NCBI GenBank assembly: GCA_030637895.1
Contig: DAOWFP010000066.1
Span: forward strand, 1-38,052
Reading direction: 5' to 3'
Length of the DNA: 38,052 nt
DNA from: Bacteroidota bacterium
GTDB lineage: Bacteria; Bacteroidota; Bacteroidia; Bacteroidales; GCA-2748055
Positions 29,150 through 38,052 of this stretch are shown here, piece by piece. Position 1 is the stretch's first letter. Every line of letters starts with the position of its first letter. The notes under the pieces were generated by a model, which saw only the letters and a list, made by a program, of their open reading frames with translations, made no database searches and had not been told where the DNA came from. Made by a program: the position numbers and the translations under genes.

Positions 29150-29391
29150 CTGCTTCTGTATTTTTGTTGGTTCGCGGGATAAGGTAATGATTTTATGTCT
29201 TTTTTTACTGAACTGGATAATGAGTATAATGAGCCGGGGCAGCAATGGATGAATACCATCTCTCTGATTATGAACGATATTCTGGATTCTGTGCGGCAAT
29301 TCCACAGTTTTTATTTCGTCTTTCCCTTGTTTTGTTTTTCAGATCAGGATTTTATTTTCTAATTTGACACAAACTCTTTATCTTCCTGCCC

Positions 29392-29541
29392 ATGAAAGAG
29401 ATTGTTTATCCAAAGAAATTGGACGTGCCCTGTACCCTGGGCAATATTTTTGATCTTCAGGAATATTTCTGTAGCGGAAGGCATACCCGTGCCATAGCGA
29501 GAATTGAAATGGTGAAGTGCAGAAAACTTCATTACAACTAA
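29392..29541 (+). CDS. Candidate small ORF, 49 aa, unknown
   Basis: ATG at 29392 to TAA at 29539-29541: MKEIVYPKKLDVPCTLGNIFDLQEYFCSGRHTRAIARIEMVKCRKLHYN. Below the ORF-track cutoff; no homology evidence. Confidence 0.2.
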   Translation: MKEIVYPKKLDVPCTLGNIFDLQEYFCSGRHTRAIARIEMVKCRKLHYN

Positions 29542-29562
29542 AATCCTGTCACTCATTAGCTT

Positions 29563-29583
29563 AATAACCAATAACCAATAACC
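29563..29583. repeat. Tandem heptamer AATAACC x3 in the 5' leader of the Gfo/Idh/MocA gene
   Basis: aataacc aataacc aataacc read directly, ending 13 bp before ATG at 29597. Confidence 0.9.
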
Positions 29584-29596
29584 CTTTTCATATCCC

Positions 29597-31000
29597 ATGA
29601 AAAAGTCAGATAATCAGAATTCAAGAAGATCATTTCTCAGGAAAGCGGCGCTGGGTACAGCTGCCGTCACTTCAGCCCCTATGGTAATCGGTGGAAGCTA
29701 TAAGCAAAGTCTGCTACTGGGCTCCAGGTCCTACGCACCGGCATCATTTGCAGCAAATGACAGCATCAACCTGGCTCTGATTGGCACAGGCATCCAGGGT
29801 ATCTGGGATACCACTTCAGCCCTGAGGGTTCCAGGTGTAAAGCTGGTGGCCACCTGTGATTTATATACAGGGAGGCTAGCCCGGGCCAAAGAGCTCTGGG
29901 GCAATGATATTTTTGTAACCAGGGACTACCGTGAAATCCTGGACCGAAAAGATGTGGATGCTGTGATTATCGCTACTCCCGACCACTGGCACAAGCGGAT
30001 CAGTATTGAAGCATTGAAAGCGGGAAAAGCGGTTTATTGTGAAAAACCGATGGTGCAGAATTTCGACGAAGGTCATGAACTGATCGAGGCTCATCAAAAA
30101 TCCGGTAAAGTCATGCAGGTGGGTAGCCAGGGCATGTCGTCGCTGGGAAATGAAAAGGCCAAAAAGCTATATGAGGATGGAGCCATTGGTGAGATTGTGA
30201 TGCTCGATATGTATAACGACCGTTACTCATCCCAGGGAGCATGGAATTACCCCATTCCTCCAGATGCCAGTCCCGATACCGTTGATTTTGACACTTTCCT
30301 GGGTGCTGCACCTAAAGTGCCCTATGAATTAAAGCGATTTTTCAGATGGAGAAACTACAAAGACTACGGAACAGGAGTTGCCGGAGATCTCTTTGTGCAT
30401 GCCTTCTCCACCCTGAACTTTGTTATCAGCTCCAATGGCCCCAACCGTGCACTGGCCACTGGCGGATTGCGCTATTGGGATGATGGCCGGGATGTTCCTG
30501 ATGTCAGCATCACACTTTATGATTATCCAGAAACCAAAAACCATGCGGCCTTTAATGCTTCCTTCCGCGTCAATTTCATTGCCGGCAGCGGAGAAGCAGG
30601 CGGATTTCGGCTGGTGGGAACCGAAGGTGCGATGCACGTGGGCTCACAAAGCGTCAAACTTATCCGGACCAAACTAGGAATGAAACCTAGTGAGTATGCA
30701 CTGATAGCACACACCGAAGAGAATCAGAAAAAGATTGTGGCCGCTTATGACAAAAAATTCGCTGATGAAAGATCCAAGGATCTGAACATTGGTGAAACCC
30801 TCTGGGAGGCCCCGTCTGACTACAAAGGGAGTCACTATGATCACTTTAACAACTTCTTCCAGGGAATACGTGGAGAAAAGGAAATTATCGAAAACCCCAC
30901 TTTTGGATTGCGGGCTGCAGGAGCAGCACTTCTGGCCAATGAAAGCTATTACAGAGGGCAACCGGTTAAATGGGATCCCGATGCAATGAAACTAATCTAA
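29597..31000 (+). CDS. Gfo/Idh/MocA family oxidoreductase with Tat-like signal
   Basis: 467 aa. RRSFLRKAALGTAAVTSAPMVIGG; NLALIGTGIQGIWDT; VDAVIIATPDHWHKRISIEALKAGKAVYCEKPM. Confidence 0.93.
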   Translation: MKKSDNQNSRRSFLRKAALGTAAVTSAPMVIGGSYKQSLLLGSRSYAPASFAANDSINLALIGTGIQGIWDTTSALRVPGVKLVATCDLYTGRLARAKELWGNDIFVTRDYREILDRKDVDAVIIATPDHWHKRISIEALKAGKAVYCEKPMVQNFDEGHELIEAHQKSGKVMQVGSQGMSSLGNEKAKKLYEDGAIGEIVMLDMYNDRYSSQGAWNYPIPPDASPDTVDFDTFLGAAPKVPYELKRFFRWRNYKDYGTGVAGDLFVHAFSTLNFVISSNGPNRALATGGLRYWDDGRDVPDVSITLYDYPETKNHAAFNASFRVNFIAGSGEAGGFRLVGTEGAMHVGSQSVKLIRTKLGMKPSEYALIAHTEENQKKIVAAYDKKFADERSKDLNIGETLWEAPSDYKGSHYDHFNNFFQGIRGEKEIIENPTFGLRAAGAALLANESYYRGQPVKWDPDAMKLI

Positions 31001-31015
31001 ACGAACAAGATACAG

Positions 31016-31888
31016 ATGAAACGAATACTTATTTCTCTCTGTCTCATTTTGGGGACAGCATTTATATATGCACAGGACTTACCTTTGAATGTAATTGTAT
31101 TAGGAGCCCATCCAGATGATTGTGAAGGCGATGCAGGTGGTCTGGCCCTGCTTTATGCCAAACTGGGACACAATGTGAAATTTGTTTCTCTGACCAATGG
31201 GGATGCAGGGCACTATGCCAAAGGAGGAGGCGCCCTGGCTAAGATACGGATGGCTGAAGCAGAAGAGGCTGGAAAGAGGCTTGGTGTGAAGGAGTACGTG
31301 GTCATGGATAATCACGATGGCGAACTGATGCCCACTCTTGAAAACCGCCTGAAGGTGATCAGGGAGATCCGGAAATGGGACGCAGATGTTGTGATTGGCC
31401 CCCGGCCCAACGATTACCACCCGGATCACAGGTATACGGCTATATTGATGCAGGATGCTGCTTTCATGGTAGTCGTCCCCAATATAGCGCCTGATGTCCC
31501 TGCCCTGGAAAAGAACCCGGTATTTCTTTATGCAGCGGACCGCTTTCAGAAACCAAACCCATTTGAAGCAGATGTTGCCATAGATATAGATGATGTATTT
31601 GAGCAAAAGATCAATGGTATGGCTGCCCATGCTTCCCAATATTTTGAATGGCTTCCATGGCTCTCCGGGACCCTGGATCAGATCCCGGAAGATGAGGCAG
31701 GCAGGTTAAAATACCTGGCCAAACGTCGGACATTCAGGCCCGGAGCATCCACCAGAGAATCCCTGATTAAATGGTATGGGGAGAAGGGCGAAACAGTCCA
31801 ACATGCCGAAGGTTTTGAGATTTGCGAATATGGCAAGCAACCCAGCGAAAAAGAGATTCGCAGGTTGTTCCCCATGCTGCCTGAGTAA
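31016..31888 (+). CDS. PIG-L/LmbE family deacetylase
   Basis: 290 aa. Signal peptide; VIVLGAHPDDCEGDAGGLALLYAKLGHNVKFVSLTNGDAGHYAKGG; PNDYHPDHRYT. Confidence 0.93.
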   Translation: MKRILISLCLILGTAFIYAQDLPLNVIVLGAHPDDCEGDAGGLALLYAKLGHNVKFVSLTNGDAGHYAKGGGALAKIRMAEAEEAGKRLGVKEYVVMDNHDGELMPTLENRLKVIREIRKWDADVVIGPRPNDYHPDHRYTAILMQDAAFMVVVPNIAPDVPALEKNPVFLYAADRFQKPNPFEADVAIDIDDVFEQKINGMAAHASQYFEWLPWLSGTLDQIPEDEAGRLKYLAKRRTFRPGASTRESLIKWYGEKGETVQHAEGFEICEYGKQPSEKEIRRLFPMLPE

Positions 31889-31893
31889 AGAGA

Positions 31894-33357
31894 TTAATTC
31901 TTCTGGAAGAAATATTCCTGGGAGCCCTCATAAATAGTGATCCCGGTCACGGCCCGTTGTTCATCTATTGAGAATTCAAACTCGGATCCATCATCCTTGT
32001 TGAAGAATCTGGTGGCTGATTCCGGATACATCTCGAAGGGGAAGTCATTCCATATCTGCACACCCTTTAAATGGTTCTCCATTACAGTGATCTCAACAAT
32101 CAAATCCTGGCCCTGATAGGTCCATTGATACTGTCCGGCAAGCCTGTTAATTTCCAGTTCCGATAAGGGAACAATGGACTTGATGCTTGGCTTATATTTT
32201 TCCCAATTATAGACCTTTGAAAAGGAACGTAGAATTTCTGACATCAGTTGGCCACCTTTGTCACCGTTGGTCATTATGGCAACTCCCTGCCCCAGTTTAG
32301 TAAAGGCATACAGACTGCACCTGAAACCTGCATTTGATCCACCATGGGTAAAAGTGATAAGCTCCCCGGAGCCCCCTACGACAGGTCCAAGTCCGTGCAT
32401 ATTCATCTGAGGAGTTAGCATTTCGTTTGTCATCTCCTGTGAGATAATCAGATTTGATTCTCCGGCAAAAGATTGTTGCACTTCAACAGCATACCTGAGC
32501 AGATCGCTTGGTGTGGTCCAGAGCCCGGCAGCAGCCATTTCCGGATAGGTATTCCATCTTCCCTCAATCATCTCACCGTTGGCATGATGCCCGGAAGCAG
32601 CGTTTTCCCATAAAGCTTCAACTAAGGGTTGGTGATAGCTACTTGACTTCATTCCAATCTTTGAAAGGACCGCTTCTTCCATAAGCTCCGGAAAGTCCAT
32701 CCCTGTTACATCGCATAGCATATGTTGCATTATGGTATAGCCCCCACCTGAATAGCTGTATTGTACGCCCGGAATTGTATCTGGATAGATCCTGCCAGAA
32801 TTGGCAGGCTCCTCTCCATTTAAGACTTGTACAGTGGATGGCACTTCATCATCGAAAGCATATCCGCCAAAGCCGTGAACTGTCAATCCGGCACTATGGG
32901 AAAGGATTCTGCGCAGGGTAACTTTCTCTTCCTGGGTAAATTTGTTCTCTTCCACCTGCCACCCCTTGAGGTAGAGATTCACATCATCGTCCAGACCGAT
33001 TTTTCCCTCTTCCACCAGTGCAAGGGCAGCCAGTGCCGCCACAGGTTTGCTGATGGAGGCTGCCTGGAAGAGTGTATTCTCATCCACAAGCCGGGAGCTG
33101 TCGGCAGAGGTAAATCCATATCCCTTCGCCCAGGCTATCTTTCCCTCGTTCAAAAATGCGATACTTACCCCGGGAACCTTATAATATTCCATCCGCTCAA
33201 GGATATTGAATCCATCTCCCCCTTCGCCTTCCACAATAACTGAAGGCAGCAGATTGTTTTCAATAGTTTCTATCAATGCGATATCAGGATCAGGTTTGCT
33301 TGTACAGGAAACCAGCAGGATACACAGGCCTGCACAAAAGATGTTTAGCTGCTTCAT
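31894..33357 (-). CDS. Class C beta-lactamase-like serine hydrolase, lipoprotein
   Basis: 487 aa. Lipobox-like ILLVSCTS; SISK (SxxK) in FQAASISKPVAALAAL; YSYSGGGY; THGGSNAGFR. Confidence 0.92.
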   Translation of the reverse strand: MKQLNIFCAGLCILLVSCTSKPDPDIALIETIENNLLPSVIVEGEGGDGFNILERMEYYKVPGVSIAFLNEGKIAWAKGYGFTSADSSRLVDENTLFQAASISKPVAALAALALVEEGKIGLDDDVNLYLKGWQVEENKFTQEEKVTLRRILSHSAGLTVHGFGGYAFDDEVPSTVQVLNGEEPANSGRIYPDTIPGVQYSYSGGGYTIMQHMLCDVTGMDFPELMEEAVLSKIGMKSSSYHQPLVEALWENAASGHHANGEMIEGRWNTYPEMAAAGLWTTPSDLLRYAVEVQQSFAGESNLIISQEMTNEMLTPQMNMHGLGPVVGGSGELITFTHGGSNAGFRCSLYAFTKLGQGVAIMTNGDKGGQLMSEILRSFSKVYNWEKYKPSIKSIVPLSELEINRLAGQYQWTYQGQDLIVEITVMENHLKGVQIWNDFPFEMYPESATRFFNKDDGSEFEFSIDEQRAVTGITIYEGSQEYFFQKN

Positions 33358-33425
33358 GGAAAGTTGTTTTTGATATGAGAAAGTTAAAAAAATTCTACCT
33401 TTAAGCTGAATCCAAAACTAATCCA

Positions 33426-34223
33426 ATGAAAAGAGCCACATTTTTGCTGACCGCTATTGCGTTTATCGTCATGACTTCCTGCTCCCAGACAAGCGAGCAG
33501 GTCCAGACAGAAACACCCCAAAGAGACTACTTCCATCTCAAGATATTTAGTTTCGAAAGCGCGGAACAGGAAGCTTCGCTGGATACATATTTCCAGAATG
33601 CACTTCTTCCGGCACTTCACAGATCAGGTATTAAAAATGTGGGTGTATTCAAACCCATAGAAGGACTCAATGAGCGCAAAGATTTTACGATGGTCTTGCT
33701 ACCTTTCCAATCGCTGGAACAGTTTGAGCAACTTCCCGGACTTTTATCACAGGATGCAGAATACCAGCAATCCGCTCAGGCCTATATTGATGCACCACAC
33801 GACAAAAGTCCCTATACACGCATCGAAAGTATGATCCTCCGTTCCTTCAGCGCTACTCCTGTAATGGTCCTTCCGGATTTGACCAACCCCAGAACGGAGC
33901 GGGTCTATGAATTCAGAAGCTATGAGGCAGCCACTGAAAAGCTGTATAATTTAAAGGTTGAGATGTTTAACGAAGGTGAATCGGCCCTTTTCCAGGAGCT
34001 GAAATTCAACCCGGTTTTCTTCTGCGAGGTACTCTCCAGTGCACATATGCCCCACCTGATCTATATGACCACTCATGCAGATACTACAGCCCAAAAAGCT
34101 AACTGGGATGCCTTTGTGAGCCACCCTGAGTGGGATAGAATGAAGAATCTGGATCGCTACCAGAACACCGTATCGAGTATAACGAAATACCTGCTTTATC
34201 CTACAGAGTACTCGGACTATTAG
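33426..34223 (+). CDS. NIPSNAP family protein, lipoprotein
   Basis: 265 aa. Lipobox-like IVMTSCSQ; two ferredoxin-like halves: FHLKIFSFESAEQEASLDTYFQNALLPALHRSGIKNVGVFKPI and ERVYEFRSYEAATEKLYNLKVEMFNEGESALFQELKFNPVFFCEVL. Confidence 0.8.
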   Translation: MKRATFLLTAIAFIVMTSCSQTSEQVQTETPQRDYFHLKIFSFESAEQEASLDTYFQNALLPALHRSGIKNVGVFKPIEGLNERKDFTMVLLPFQSLEQFEQLPGLLSQDAEYQQSAQAYIDAPHDKSPYTRIESMILRSFSATPVMVLPDLTNPRTERVYEFRSYEAATEKLYNLKVEMFNEGESALFQELKFNPVFFCEVLSSAHMPHLIYMTTHADTTAQKANWDAFVSHPEWDRMKNLDRYQNTVSSITKYLLYPTEYSDY

Positions 34224-35221
34224 AGCTTCAGAATATCCTGCAGTTCTGTATCAGTGACCGTCAATAAGCCTGAAGAAGGCAATCTGCGGGTGAGCTCCCG
34301 CCAGTTGTTGTCACGGTCAAACACATATTCAAAAACCGGCAGGGCTTCATCCATACGACCGTTGTTAGCCAGGGCCACGGCCTTCCAGTATTTCATCTCC
34401 AGGTTGCGGGGAAACATCTTTTCAGCGGCAGCATATTCCCTGAGTGCAGCCTCCATATCCTGGTGTTCCACAGCCAGATCTCCCCGGTTCATATGATCAT
34501 ATGCCCGGTGGACGCGCAGAAGCCGATCCAGCTCTCCAAGTGGATCCTGATGATCATCTACCCGAAGATTAATCTTATGATCGCTCCACACCTCCTCCAC
34601 CACTTCCGGGCCCACCACAATAAGGGCAGCAGATTGTTTCCCGCGGATATCCCCCCCTGCCGACTGGGCAGCCTGAAGGACCTTCAGAACTCTTTCGGCC
34701 AGTGGAAGATCCCTATGTTCCAAAAAAGCCTTGCTCATGGCCGGAACCACATCGTCATTCAGCATCATATTGGCTTGGACAGAATAATTCTCTCCTATGG
34801 CATGTGATGCCGATGAAATACAACTACTTCCTGTATAGGCTGAAACAGATCCTCCGGCATCCAGGAAAGCCACCTGCCGGTAATCCCTTCCCCTATCGGC
34901 CTTCACCAGGAGTTGCAGAGCCTCCTCGGCGCTCTTTCCCTGCGACATCAGATCCAATCCGTTGGGCCCGTAGGCCGGATTTACAAAGGACTGGGTGGCA
35001 ACCACCCCAACGCCGGAACGGCCCCATGAAATAATGGTACCTACCGAAAACCAGTGACTCTGAACCCCGATGGCCATCTCACCACTTGCCGTATCCAGAG
35101 CAACAATAGAAAAGGTGTGAGCCAGGCGATCACCGGTTTCAGGATGAATTTGTGCGTGGAGCGATTGAACTGAGAAAAAAAAGAATAGACCCAGGATAAT
35201 AGAGGCGAAGCGGACTGTCAT
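34220..35221 (-). CDS. DUF1028 family protein with C-terminal TPR-like region
   Basis: 333 aa. HTFSIVALDTASGEMAIGVQSHWFSVGTIISWGRSGVGVVATQSFVNPAYGPNGLDLM, SSCISSASHAIGENYSVQANMML, GGDIRGKQSAALIVV. Confidence 0.9.
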   Translation of the reverse strand: MTVRFASIILGLFFFFSVQSLHAQIHPETGDRLAHTFSIVALDTASGEMAIGVQSHWFSVGTIISWGRSGVGVVATQSFVNPAYGPNGLDLMSQGKSAEEALQLLVKADRGRDYRQVAFLDAGGSVSAYTGSSCISSASHAIGENYSVQANMMLNDDVVPAMSKAFLEHRDLPLAERVLKVLQAAQSAGGDIRGKQSAALIVVGPEVVEEVWSDHKINLRVDDHQDPLGELDRLLRVHRAYDHMNRGDLAVEHQDMEAALREYAAAEKMFPRNLEMKYWKAVALANNGRMDEALPVFEYVFDRDNNWRELTRRLPSSGLLTVTDTELQDILKL

Positions 35222-35271
35222 TTGTTTGAAATTTTATTAAACGTCAGTCCTAAATTACATATTTAAGGTAA

Positions 35272-36666
35272 TCAATCCTCAACGATCAGCTTCTTAATCC
35301 GCTCAATCTGCTTCTGCTTGTTTACCTCGCGCAGACTGCGTGCAGTTTTGGTGAAGTAGGTGTGAGCAGAGATAAATTTCAGCTGCAGCTTATTCCAGTC
35401 ATTCAGGGTCCCGATTTTATCCTGTTCGCTCAGCTCCTTATAAAGAGTGTTGGAGACCGGGATCATATCACTTCTGCCCAGGTAATCGAGATCAGCATCA
35501 CAGATAATCTCCTGGTAAATATCACTGGGTTGTGGGGGCAGTTTTGTGGCCATGATGATGTTGCAGATTTTTTCAAGCTGCTCTTCCGTGTATCCGTATG
35601 CGGGAAGTAACTTTTTTACCAGTTCGGTGCCATGAAACTCATGTTCATCATAGGAAATGGTATGCCCCACATCATGAAACAGGGCGGCAGTCTTCAGCAG
35701 CAGGATCCCTTCATCATCGAGCCCCTCGGCCCAACCAATCAGTTCCACTTCAGTAACCACATCCACTGTATGCTTCACATTGTGATAATACAGATAGCGG
35801 GGCAATTCTTTCTCAAGCCTGTCAAGTATCAGTTCCTGGATATCGGTAAATTGTATCAATTTGAATTTAGTGTTGAACATGGCATTGGGCATTACTCCCC
35901 GTTCCCGCATGGAGAACTCCGGTCTGATTCCCTGCACCACAAACATCTCCAGATCACCCTTGTATTTCACTGGCATCCTACCATAATAGTCACAAACAAA
36001 AAACTCTTTGATCAGCTCGTAAGTCATTACCGAGATCAGAATTTTCCCGCTCTCACTCACCCCCTGCATACGATGTGCAATATTGACCGTATCACCTTTA
36101 ATGTCATAGCTAATCTTTCTCTTTCCAGATATAGTAGCTGTGACGGGACCGGTATGAATTCCCAGACTCAGGTTCCAGTAACGCTTGCCATCAATGCGCC
36201 TGAGCTGGTTCAGAAATATATTCATCTCCAGGGCAGCCATTATCACATCAATGGGATTCGTGATATTTTTTTCCGGAATCCCCCCGGCAGCCATATAGGT
36301 ATCTCCGATTGTCTTGATCTTATGTATCTTATACTTTTTCAGAATGCGGTCAAACTCAATAAGAACTTCATCCAGCTGGTCCATCACCACCTCGGAAGAA
36401 TCATTATCGGTGAGATGCTTAAATCCTGTGATATAAGCAAAGAGAACCGTAGCCATCTTATACTTCTTGATCCGCTCAACTGGTTTTGGCGCACTGCCCT
36501 CCTTTGCTTCAGCCCGGGACTCTTTCAGCTCTTGTTTAATCATATCCGCCTGCTCTGACAGCTCGGTATGCGATTTCTGCAGCTTTTCATTCTTATCATA
36601 CAGCTCCTGATTCTTCCTGACCAGTTTCTGGATCCGCTTTAACAGTTCATCCTGTTTTTGTCCCAT
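35272..36666 (-). CDS. Coiled coil - class III nucleotidyl cyclase domain - HD domain fusion protein
   Basis: 464 aa. N-terminal coiled coil (MGQKQDELLKRIQKLVRKNQELYDKNEKLQK); cyclase-like MATVLFAYITGFKHL, IKTIGDTYMAAGG, LGIHTGPVTATISGKRKISYDIKGDTVNIAHRMQ; HD TAALFHDVGHTISYDEHEFHG and CDADLDYLG. Confidence 0.88.
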   Translation of the reverse strand: MGQKQDELLKRIQKLVRKNQELYDKNEKLQKSHTELSEQADMIKQELKESRAEAKEGSAPKPVERIKKYKMATVLFAYITGFKHLTDNDSSEVVMDQLDEVLIEFDRILKKYKIHKIKTIGDTYMAAGGIPEKNITNPIDVIMAALEMNIFLNQLRRIDGKRYWNLSLGIHTGPVTATISGKRKISYDIKGDTVNIAHRMQGVSESGKILISVMTYELIKEFFVCDYYGRMPVKYKGDLEMFVVQGIRPEFSMRERGVMPNAMFNTKFKLIQFTDIQELILDRLEKELPRYLYYHNVKHTVDVVTEVELIGWAEGLDDEGILLLKTAALFHDVGHTISYDEHEFHGTELVKKLLPAYGYTEEQLEKICNIIMATKLPPQPSDIYQEIICDADLDYLGRSDMIPVSNTLYKELSEQDKIGTLNDWNKLQLKFISAHTYFTKTARSLREVNKQKQIERIKKLIVED

Positions 36667-36675
36667 TATGTTTAA

Positions 36676-36683
36676 TATCTTTG
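36676..36683 (+). promoter_or_regulatory. Candidate Bacteroidota -7 element TATCTTTG (TANNTTTG)
   Basis: Exact TANNTTTG match in the 39-bp divergent gap, 23 bp before ATG at 36706; no well-spaced -33 box seen. Confidence 0.45.
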
Positions 36684-36705
36684 TAGTGTATTATAAGCAA
36701 CGCCC

Positions 36706-37734
36706 ATGAAAAACAGAGCTATTCTGACTGCATTGATTTTTATCACATTGCAGTCCCTCTACTCTCAAAAGAACGTAAAATCGTTCCTGGTGGTTTCATA
36801 TAATGTGGAAAACCTTTTCGATACCATCAATTCTCCGCTATTTGATGATGACGAATTCACGCCCTCCGGGGCAAAAGCATGGACCTATGACCGGTATACC
36901 AAGAAACTAAATGACCTGGGGCGGGTGATACTCTCCATACCGGGCAGAGACCTCCCGGCTCTTATCGGACTTTCGGAGATTGAAAACCGGGGTGTACTGG
37001 AAGACCTGATCAAAGTTCGCGGTTTACGCAAAGGGGAATATGAGATTGTGCATGAGGATGACCAGGATCCCAGGGGCATAGAGTGTGCATTGCTTTACAG
37101 GCCCGATCTTTTCAAATACAAATCGCATGAATATATTCCCATAGCCGATCCGGTGGATCCTGATTATCTCTACAGGGGAATTCTGCATGTACACGGAAAG
37201 GGGCCCGATGGCTCCAGTCTGCATATTTTCGTAAATCACTGGAAATCGCGTAGCGGCGGTGAGCGGGAGACCCAGAGACAGCGGATGTTTTCGGCCATCA
37301 CCCTTCGGAAGCAGATGGATCTGTTAATGAGCAGAGAATCGGACTTTAAGGTGATTGTTATGGGCGACTTTAACGATGAGCCCACCAACCGAAGCCTTAC
37401 AAATGGCCTTTCGGCCCTAAACAAGCGTCGGAACATCCAGATGGGGGACTACTACAATCTCTTTTATGATCTACATAACATAGAGGCTAAGGGAACATAC
37501 AACTACCAGGGAAACTGGAATATGCTGGACCAGGTAATCGTCTCCTATAACCTATTGGACCAGGAGAGGGGACTCACAACAGGCTACGAAAGCGGAGTGA
37601 TATTGAAGGAAGAGTGGATGCTCTATGAGAGTGAAAAATATGGAGAGAGCCTTCCCTCGGCCACCTACGGGGGACCGGAATACTATGGCGGACCCAGCGA
37701 CCATCTTCCCATATATGTAGTATTCACCTGGTAG
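36706..37734 (+). CDS. Endonuclease/exonuclease/phosphatase family protein
   Basis: 342 aa. [72 protein letters not shown]. Confidence 0.92.
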   Translation: MKNRAILTALIFITLQSLYSQKNVKSFLVVSYNVENLFDTINSPLFDDDEFTPSGAKAWTYDRYTKKLNDLGRVILSIPGRDLPALIGLSEIENRGVLEDLIKVRGLRKGEYEIVHEDDQDPRGIECALLYRPDLFKYKSHEYIPIADPVDPDYLYRGILHVHGKGPDGSSLHIFVNHWKSRSGGERETQRQRMFSAITLRKQMDLLMSRESDFKVIVMGDFNDEPTNRSLTNGLSALNKRRNIQMGDYYNLFYDLHNIEAKGTYNYQGNWNMLDQVIVSYNLLDQERGLTTGYESGVILKEEWMLYESEKYGESLPSATYGGPEYYGGPSDHLPIYVVFTW

Positions 37735-37735
37735 C

Positions 37736-38052
37736 ATGGAGTTCAAGCTCACTTCGGATTACATGCCCACAGGGGATCAGCCGGAAGCCATTCAAGAGCT
37801 GGTGGATGGATTCAATGCCGGTGAGCAGTTCCAAACTCTGCTGGGGGTCACAGGATCGGGGAAAACCTTTACTGTTGCCAATGTAATCAGGGAGCTGGAT
37901 CGTCCTGTACTGGTGCTCAGTCATAACAAAACCCTGGCTGCGCAGCTGTACAGCGAATTCAAACAATTCTTTCCTGAAAACGCAGTAGAGTACTTTGTCA
38001 GCTATTACGACTACTACCAGCCCGAAGCCTATCTCCCGGTAACAGACACCTA
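37736..38052 (+). CDS. uvrB: Excinuclease ABC subunit B, N-terminal fragment (truncated at window edge)
   Basis: Own translation from ATG at 37736: [51 protein letters not shown]...[45 protein letters not shown]; Walker A GVTGSGKT and [10 protein letters not shown] are UvrB hallmarks. Confidence 0.98.
   Translation, partial: MEFKLTSDYMPTGDQPEAIQELVDGFNAGEQFQTLLGVTGSGKTFTVANVIRELDRPVLVLSHNKTLAAQLYSEFKQFFPENAVEYFVSYYDYYQPEAYLPVTDT

Noticed and set aside
29150-29305. N-terminal extension of the isomerase ORF
   Set aside because: Would bury the twin-arginine signal; start moved to 29149.
29245-29367. 40-aa plus-strand ORF (MDEYHLSDYERYSGF...)
   Set aside because: Low-complexity hydrophobic tail, overlaps upstream region of the isomerase, no support.
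31100-31639. 179-aa minus-strand ORF
   Set aside because: Antisense to the PIG-L deacetylase; no domain signal.
35632-36558. 308-aa plus-strand ORF
   Set aside because: Antisense to the cyclase-HD gene; composition typical of a shadow ORF, no recognisable motifs.
1-38052. CRISPR arrays, tRNA/rRNA genes, transposases, phage genes
   Set aside because: None recognised on reading either strand; the density of long metabolic CDSs leaves little room for them.

Overview
Window from a Bacteroidota-type genome (inferred from gene content, TANNTTTG-like promoter and GH92-rich composition), dominated by a carbohydrate-catabolic locus. On the minus strand (~19.7 kb to 1) lies a near-continuous array: MFS sugar transporter, ROK kinase, Gfo/Idh/MocA oxidoreductase, calcineurin-like phosphoesterase, two-domain beta-helix protein, GH78, GH92, S1-type sulfatase, second phosphoesterase, secreted Calx-beta/ADP-ribosylglycohydrolase and an edge-truncated GH92. 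It is divergent from an unusual membrane-spanning regulator (signal peptide, LamG-like and Kelch-like ectodomain, TM helix, cytoplasmic SARP/OmpR-type winged helix plus BTAD-like region). A third GH92 follows. The right part carries an SGNH hydrolase, DUF1080 (3-keto-glycoside hydrolase family), DUF1846, a TIM-barrel isomerase and a Gfo/Idh/MocA oxidoreductase (both with Tat-like signals), a PIG-L deacetylase, a class C beta-lactamase-like serine hydrolase, NIPSNAP, DUF1028, a cyclase-HD fusion, an EEP-family hydrolase and the start of uvrB. Main hunt result: TTAA-centred direct repeats with exact 11-bp periodicity lie ahead of each of the four inferred minus-strand transcription units (19795-19816, 12779-12811, 9759-9802, 24966-24998), plus one at 22592-22624. 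This is the repeat geometry expected for a SARP-type winged-helix regulator, so I propose a self-contained membrane-SARP regulon. Second result: the truncated GH92 has Gln in place of the usual catalytic-acid Glu (GNQ instead of GNE), a change associated with mannosyl-phosphodiester cleavage, in a cluster with two phosphoesterases. All family calls are from reading the translations; no database search was run.
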